From Acidobacteriota bacterium (GTDB lineage: Bacteria > Acidobacteriota > Blastocatellia > Pyrinomonadales > Pyrinomonadaceae): 64,000 bases of DNA. Position 1 is the stretch's first letter, and each line of letters opens with the position of its first letter. The stretch lies in the NCBI GenBank assembly GCA_016715115.1, contig JADKBM010000016.1:558001-622000 (forward strand). The letters run 5' to 3'. The notes below the pieces were generated by a model that had not been told where the DNA came from, did not search any database, and saw nothing but the letters and a program-made list of their open reading frames with translations. This document shows, piece after piece, positions 60,194-64,000 of this stretch. The position numbers and the translations under genes were made by a program.

Positions 60194-62575
60194 TCATTTC
60201 GAGGTTGTCTTTTCGGAAAGCACCCAGCGATCCGGATCGAGTTCGACGCTCTGCGGACGCGAAGGCAATTTCAGCTTGAACGGGCGTTTTGGTCCGAGGG
60301 CGGCCACCGGCGACATTCCGACCCGCTTGTTGCCGAGATCGATGACCACCGGCAGAACCATCGCCCAATCGTCAGGGACATTCTCCTGGCTGATCGTTCC
60401 ACTCAGCATCACCGAGCCGTCCGGTTGATCCTCGAGCGTGTATTCCATCGAGTACGAAGGCATTCCGCTTTCATAGACCCACTGGTGAAAGAACCAATCG
60501 AGGTCAGTGATTCCGAAACGCTTCCCGATCGGCGTTCGCCCAAAATGCTCCCCGGCGACCCGCCGAAAGTCGTCGGTTGACGCGACTTTGTTTCGATGGC
60601 GCTCAACAAAATCCTTCATCATCGCGTAGAACGCGTCGCCGTTACCAGTATTCGGATCGGTAAACAGAAAATGCAGCATTCGAAGAATCAGCGCGCCTTT
60701 ATTGTAGATCAGCGCCTCGTATGCGCCGTAAGTCTTGCTCGTATCAAGTCGGTGGCCCAAGATGACCGGCCCGACTTCGAAGAGTTTTCCCTTTCCGATC
60801 CCGGTCCGCGTTTCGGGCGGGCGCTTCAGCGAATCACGCATTTGATCGACGAGAGTTCGCGCGGCTTTTGGATCCTTGCGAAACGCAGTGTACAAAACCC
60901 CCGAGTATTCTGCGAATCCCTCAGACAGCCATTGGTCTCGATACGATCGCCACGCGACTATGTTTCCCCACCACTGGTGCGCCGTTTCGTGCGCGATGAA
61001 GGCAAACGTATATTTGTTGGCATAATCCGTATCGGGGATCATCAGCATTGACGGAAACCCCTGACCGAATCCGAACGGATGATATGCCGCGCCATAGTTC
61101 TCGTAGGGATATTTACCGAAGAGAGCGTGGAAATAGCGAACCGAGTTGTTCAGTTCGGCCAGGATGAAGTCCTCCTTGATCGGAATGAACGTCACTGAAT
61201 TGTATTCGAGCAGAATCGGTTTGTCGCCGTTATCCCATTTGATTTCCTCACTTTGCCGCTTGAACGGCGCGAGCGCGAAAGTGACAAATGAAACCGGGAT
61301 ATTTAGTGTGTAGCGCGTCTGCATCACGTCCTTGTCTTCAGGCGAGAGTGTCTCGCTTTGGCGAACGCCGTTGGCCGCGATCTTGAGGCTTTTCGAATGC
61401 CAGAACGTCATATCGTAGGTCGCGCGGTCGAGGTACCCGTGATGCGGGTACCACGTCGAGTTGTCGCGCGGGTAATGGGTTTCGGCATAGGTGCCGGGCT
61501 GACGGACAAAATCGCCTTCGAGGTCCATTTCGAATTCGAATTTCTGACCGGCCTTGAGCCCGGTCCCGAGAAAAACCGTAAATCCGCCTTCCCAATCTTC
61601 CTGGACGAATCCTTGAGTCGAACCGGCATACCGAACGGTCTTCAGCCGCAGCTGCTTCTTCAAACGCGAATCGTCGAATTCGCCCAGCGATTCACCGACC
61701 GAAAACGTGATCGCCCGAACATTGTCGATAAGGGCCGACATCACCATTGTCGTCCGTAGTCCGAGTTTGGTCTTCGGCGTCCGCAGGTCAATCGTCATCC
61801 TGTACGATTCGATATCGACCAGATCATTCTGGTCCGAATAGGCGACGATGCGGCGCTGATAATCATCGAGATTGTAGAATGCCATCCAGATGTCGTTGCC
61901 GTAGATCGAGCCGCGATATGCGAAGATCATCCCCTTTTCGCCGCCATTTATTTCAAAGAATGCCGTCGGAATGCGGGTTTGATGATCCAGCAGGAAACTG
62001 AACCGTTCGCGCTTGCCGCCGTCGAACGTGGCGCAGAAGAAGCCTGGAGTCTCATTGTTTACGATCGAGAGCGCGACGCGCGAAGCGATGTTCGCACCGG
62101 TTTCCTTCAAAAGTCGCGGGTTGAAATCGGCAGCGAGTTTGCGAGCGGACTCGTCGCCCGCGCCGTCCGATCTGTTCTTGCCGATAATGTCGAAGGTGTC
62201 ATCCGAGAATCGCAGGATCGCCGTCTTGAAATCGGATTCCACAACATCGGCGCCGATCATTCGCTTGACGTTGGCCTTTTCAAAGTCGCTCGGCGGGACA
62301 TCCGCCTTGAAACTGCCTTGCCCGACGAAGACCGCGCCTGTGACACGACCGGCGAAAGCCGACGTAAAATAGAAAGTGCCCGTAAACGTCATCACGCCGC
62401 GGTCGCGCTGGAGCACGAGATTGCTGACCTCGGCCTTACCGCCGGTCAGATCGAACGCCTTGAGATGTTCGTAGAGTGCTCGCCCGTCCGGATCGGTCGT
62501 TTGCGCGAAGATCGATGTCGAAACGAATGCAACAAGCAGGGTCGAGATGAAAAGTCGAAGTGAAACGCGAGTCAT
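60194..62575 (-). CDS. Secreted M1-family aminopeptidase
   Basis: Zinc metallopeptidase, 793 residues, with signal peptide (MTRVSLRLFISTLLVAFVSTSIFA). The M1 site is complete: HETAH at 529-533 with Glu552 (HExxH-x18-E). GFPSMLMIPDTDY takes the place of the usual GAMEN, an unusual exopeptidase motif. Preceding domain with DFNPRLLKETGANIASRVALSI and beta segments fits the M1 N-terminal domain. Likely periplasmic peptide trimming. Monocistronic by spacing. Confidence 0.9.
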   Translation of the reverse strand: MTRVSLRLFISTLLVAFVSTSIFAQTTDPDGRALYEHLKAFDLTGGKAEVSNLVLQRDRGVMTFTGTFYFTSAFAGRVTGAVFVGQGSFKADVPPSDFEKANVKRMIGADVVESDFKTAILRFSDDTFDIIGKNRSDGAGDESARKLAADFNPRLLKETGANIASRVALSIVNNETPGFFCATFDGGKRERFSFLLDHQTRIPTAFFEINGGEKGMIFAYRGSIYGNDIWMAFYNLDDYQRRIVAYSDQNDLVDIESYRMTIDLRTPKTKLGLRTTMVMSALIDNVRAITFSVGESLGEFDDSRLKKQLRLKTVRYAGSTQGFVQEDWEGGFTVFLGTGLKAGQKFEFEMDLEGDFVRQPGTYAETHYPRDNSTWYPHHGYLDRATYDMTFWHSKSLKIAANGVRQSETLSPEDKDVMQTRYTLNIPVSFVTFALAPFKRQSEEIKWDNGDKPILLEYNSVTFIPIKEDFILAELNNSVRYFHALFGKYPYENYGAAYHPFGFGQGFPSMLMIPDTDYANKYTFAFIAHETAHQWWGNIVAWRSYRDQWLSEGFAEYSGVLYTAFRKDPKAARTLVDQMRDSLKRPPETRTGIGKGKLFEVGPVILGHRLDTSKTYGAYEALIYNKGALILRMLHFLFTDPNTGNGDAFYAMMKDFVERHRNKVASTDDFRRVAGEHFGRTPIGKRFGITDLDWFFHQWVYESGMPSYSMEYTLEDQPDGSVMLSGTISQENVPDDWAMVLPVVIDLGNKRVGMSPVAALGPKRPFKLKLPSRPQSVELDPDRWVLSEKTTSK

Positions 62576-62766
62576 TTGGCAGGTCTCCTTTCTCGATTGA
62601 GAGATTGGTATTTAACTCAGAATATGCTCGTTTGAGGAATCGGTCAACACGTTTCGGAGGCGAGGAATTCAAGTTGTGGGAACGGGACTTTCCGGGCCGT
62701 CCGCCGCCCCGAAACCCTCGCTTAGCCGCAAACTGAGACACGGTCCGCCCACGAAGCGGACGAGCA

Positions 62767-64000
62767 TCATTTCACTCGCGAGGTCCGGCGTTTCATAAAA
62801 TCCATCAGGACGAATTCAGTGAGATTGTTCGGGTTCGCGAAATATGCCTTGCCGCGCGTCATCGACGTCATCTTTTTGACGAATTCGACGAGATGCCAGT
62901 CGCTCGCGAGCATAAAGGTGTTGATCATTATCCCCGATTTGCGGCACGCCTGAACTTCCTTGAATGTTTCGGCCATCACGAACGGATCATTGCCCATCGA
63001 GTTTTTATAGAGCATCCGGCCGTCAGTTTCCGAACCCGAACGGCGGCGGAAATCGAGCAACGCGGGATTGTTCTTGTCGAGATAAACGGCCGTCGGCTTG
63101 CCGTCGGTGATCATCACGATCTGCTTCATCTCCTTGCGCTCGGCCGTCAGGATCCGCCGCGCGAGTTTGAGTCCCTCGGCGGTGTTCGTGTGAAACGGGC
63201 CAACCTGCGTCGTCGCGAGTTTTGCGAGCGGCAATTCCTCGGCGCCGTCGTGAAAAAGCACGATCCGCAATGAATCGCCGGCATACTGCGTACGGATCAG
63301 ATGCGCCAGCGCGAGCGCGACCTTTTTGGCCGGCGTGAAGCGGTCCTCGCCGTAAAGGATCATCGAATGAGAGCAGTCGAGCATCACGACCGTCGCGCAC
63401 GACGATCGGTAATCCTGCTGATGAACGTGCAGATCGCGATACTCAAGGTTGAGCGGCACACCGAGTCCTTCGCGCCGGATCGCCGACAGCAGGGTCGCGT
63501 TGACGTCGAGGTTCATCGTGTCGCCAAATTCGTAGGCCTTCGACCCGAGCGACGCTTCGATTCCGGTGTCGAGGTGCGGCGTCTCGTGGCGTCCGACGGT
63601 CGATTTCCCGACCGATCCGAGCAGTTTCTGAAGCGTCTTGTAGCCGAGAAAATCGAGCCCCTTTTCCGTTACCTGAAAGCGCACGTCGCGCGGCGCTTCC
63701 TCGCCGATTCCTCCACCGGCCTGCCCGGCGCGCGGCTCGGCGGATTCCTTGAGATCGAGATAACCTTCTTCGACGAGCCGTTCGATCAGCTGATTGATCA
63801 ATTGCTCGAGCAGCGAACCCCTGAATTTCCCGTCGTTCTCGGCGAGCAACTTTTCAACATCGACCTCGTCGAGGACGCCCTGATCGAGCAAACCCTTGAG
63901 AATCGCCTTCCGCAGCGCATCAAGCGAATCGTCCATCTCGTTGCGCTGCCGCGTCCACCAGTAATCCTCGTTGTAGCCCGAATCGAGCAAGGATTCGGAC
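62767..64000 (-). CDS. VWA-domain protein, partial (runs off the right end)
   Basis: At least 411 residues visible; the frame is open to base 64000, so the start lies outside. The C-terminal half is a VWA domain with a modified MIDAS (VVMLDCSHSMILYGEDRF) and a helical N-terminal part rich in LL/EE. Ends RRTSRVK. CoxE/YehL-like VWA proteins often act with MoxR ATPases; the partner would lie to the right, outside the window. Confidence 0.8.
   Translation of the reverse strand, partial: SESLLDSGYNEDYWWTRQRNEMDDSLDALRKAILKGLLDQGVLDEVDVEKLLAENDGKFRGSLLEQLINQLIERLVEEGYLDLKESAEPRAGQAGGGIGEEAPRDVRFQVTEKGLDFLGYKTLQKLLGSVGKSTVGRHETPHLDTGIEASLGSKAYEFGDTMNLDVNATLLSAIRREGLGVPLNLEYRDLHVHQQDYRSSCATVVMLDCSHSMILYGEDRFTPAKKVALALAHLIRTQYAGDSLRIVLFHDGAEELPLAKLATTQVGPFHTNTAEGLKLARRILTAERKEMKQIVMITDGKPTAVYLDKNNPALLDFRRRSGSETDGRMLYKNSMGNDPFVMAETFKEVQACRKSGIMINTFMLASDWHLVEFVKKMTSMTRGKAYFANPNNLTEFVLMDFMKRRTSRVK

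Overview
The window looks like chromosomal DNA of a Gram-negative, aerobic, probably soil or sludge bacterium of the Acidobacteriota, most likely class Blastocatellia. That placement is an inference. It rests on an 'acidobacterial VWFA-related' secreted protein, several secreted proprotein-convertase P-domain/VCBS proteins, heptose biosynthesis genes (an LPS-type envelope), a HerA/NurA pair, and gene borders full of GATTTGGG/CCCAAATC and TGGAATCC simple repeats. No rRNA gene is present to confirm it. Almost all of the window is ordinary coding DNA. Two tRNA genes (Arg-UCU, His-GUG) lie near 51 kb.

Layout. 0-8 kb: dehydrogenase, RidA-type deaminase, 3-hydroxyanthranilate dioxygenase and ACMS decarboxylase of the kynurenine/2-aminomuconate route, mixed with a heme oxygenase, a VOC protein, a DUF1697 protein, a phosphatase-superfamily protein and a GNAT enzyme. 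8-12.5 kb: a di-iron Fe-S repair protein (RIC) with an FNR-like box, a YwiC-like membrane protein overlapping a radical SAM gene, a Qnr-like pentapeptide protein and threonine dehydrogenase. 12.8-24.5 kb: a secreted P-domain/VCBS protein, Kbl, kynureninase, VWFA protein, P-domain/carboxypeptidase-regulatory protein, APH-type kinase, and kynurenine monooxygenase overlapping a cyclase-family formamidase candidate. 24.6-32.1 kb: mostly minus strand (YggX-like, peroxiredoxin, radical SAM, DUF2721, Mpo1-like, aldo/keto reductase, HerA ATPase). 32.3-38.5 kb: a small membrane protein whose 3' end has been tandemly copied five times, two YtcJ-type amidohydrolases, a porin-like protein and a DUF4920 protein. 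38.7-42.8 kb: type IV pilin with a sigma-54-like promoter, AraC regulator, DUF1761, DUF4287, TolB-like and TlpA-like proteins. 42.9-48.3 kb: a 2-oxoacid:ferredoxin oxidoreductase set (GltD-like flavoprotein, fused gamma-alpha, beta), interrupted by a palindromic element and a BrnT-type toxin-antitoxin pair. 48.4-56.9 kb: threonine aldolase, Cmk, tRNAs, subtilase, VCBS protein, split HldE (RfaE1/RfaE2), RsmE. 56.9-64 kb, minus strand: small secreted protein, HAS-barrel-like protein, NurA nuclease, M1 aminopeptidase and a VWA protein running off the end.

How the genes work together. Seven genes spread over 24 kb reconstruct tryptophan catabolism from N-formylkynurenine to 2-aminomuconate and its deamination (formamidase candidate, Kmo, KynU, HAO, ACMSD, aminomuconate-semialdehyde dehydrogenase, deaminase). 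Only tryptophan 2,3-dioxygenase is missing from the window. Tdh+Kbl and LtaE give two threonine-to-glycine routes. HerA, NurA and a stand-alone HAS-barrel-like protein suggest a bacterial HerA-NurA DNA-end-processing system.

The most unusual feature is not a gene. Gene borders carry short-word repeat tracts whose orientation follows a rule. After stop codons the coding strand reads GATTTGGG; before starts it reads CCCAAATC. As a result most intergenic regions become long imperfect inverted repeats, whatever the direction of the flanking genes. A second word family (TGGAATCC) has the opposite polarity and expands into 100-380 bp arrays directly upstream of three start codons. In places the tracts supply the stop codon, the first codons, or an in-frame insert inside an enzyme (KynU).
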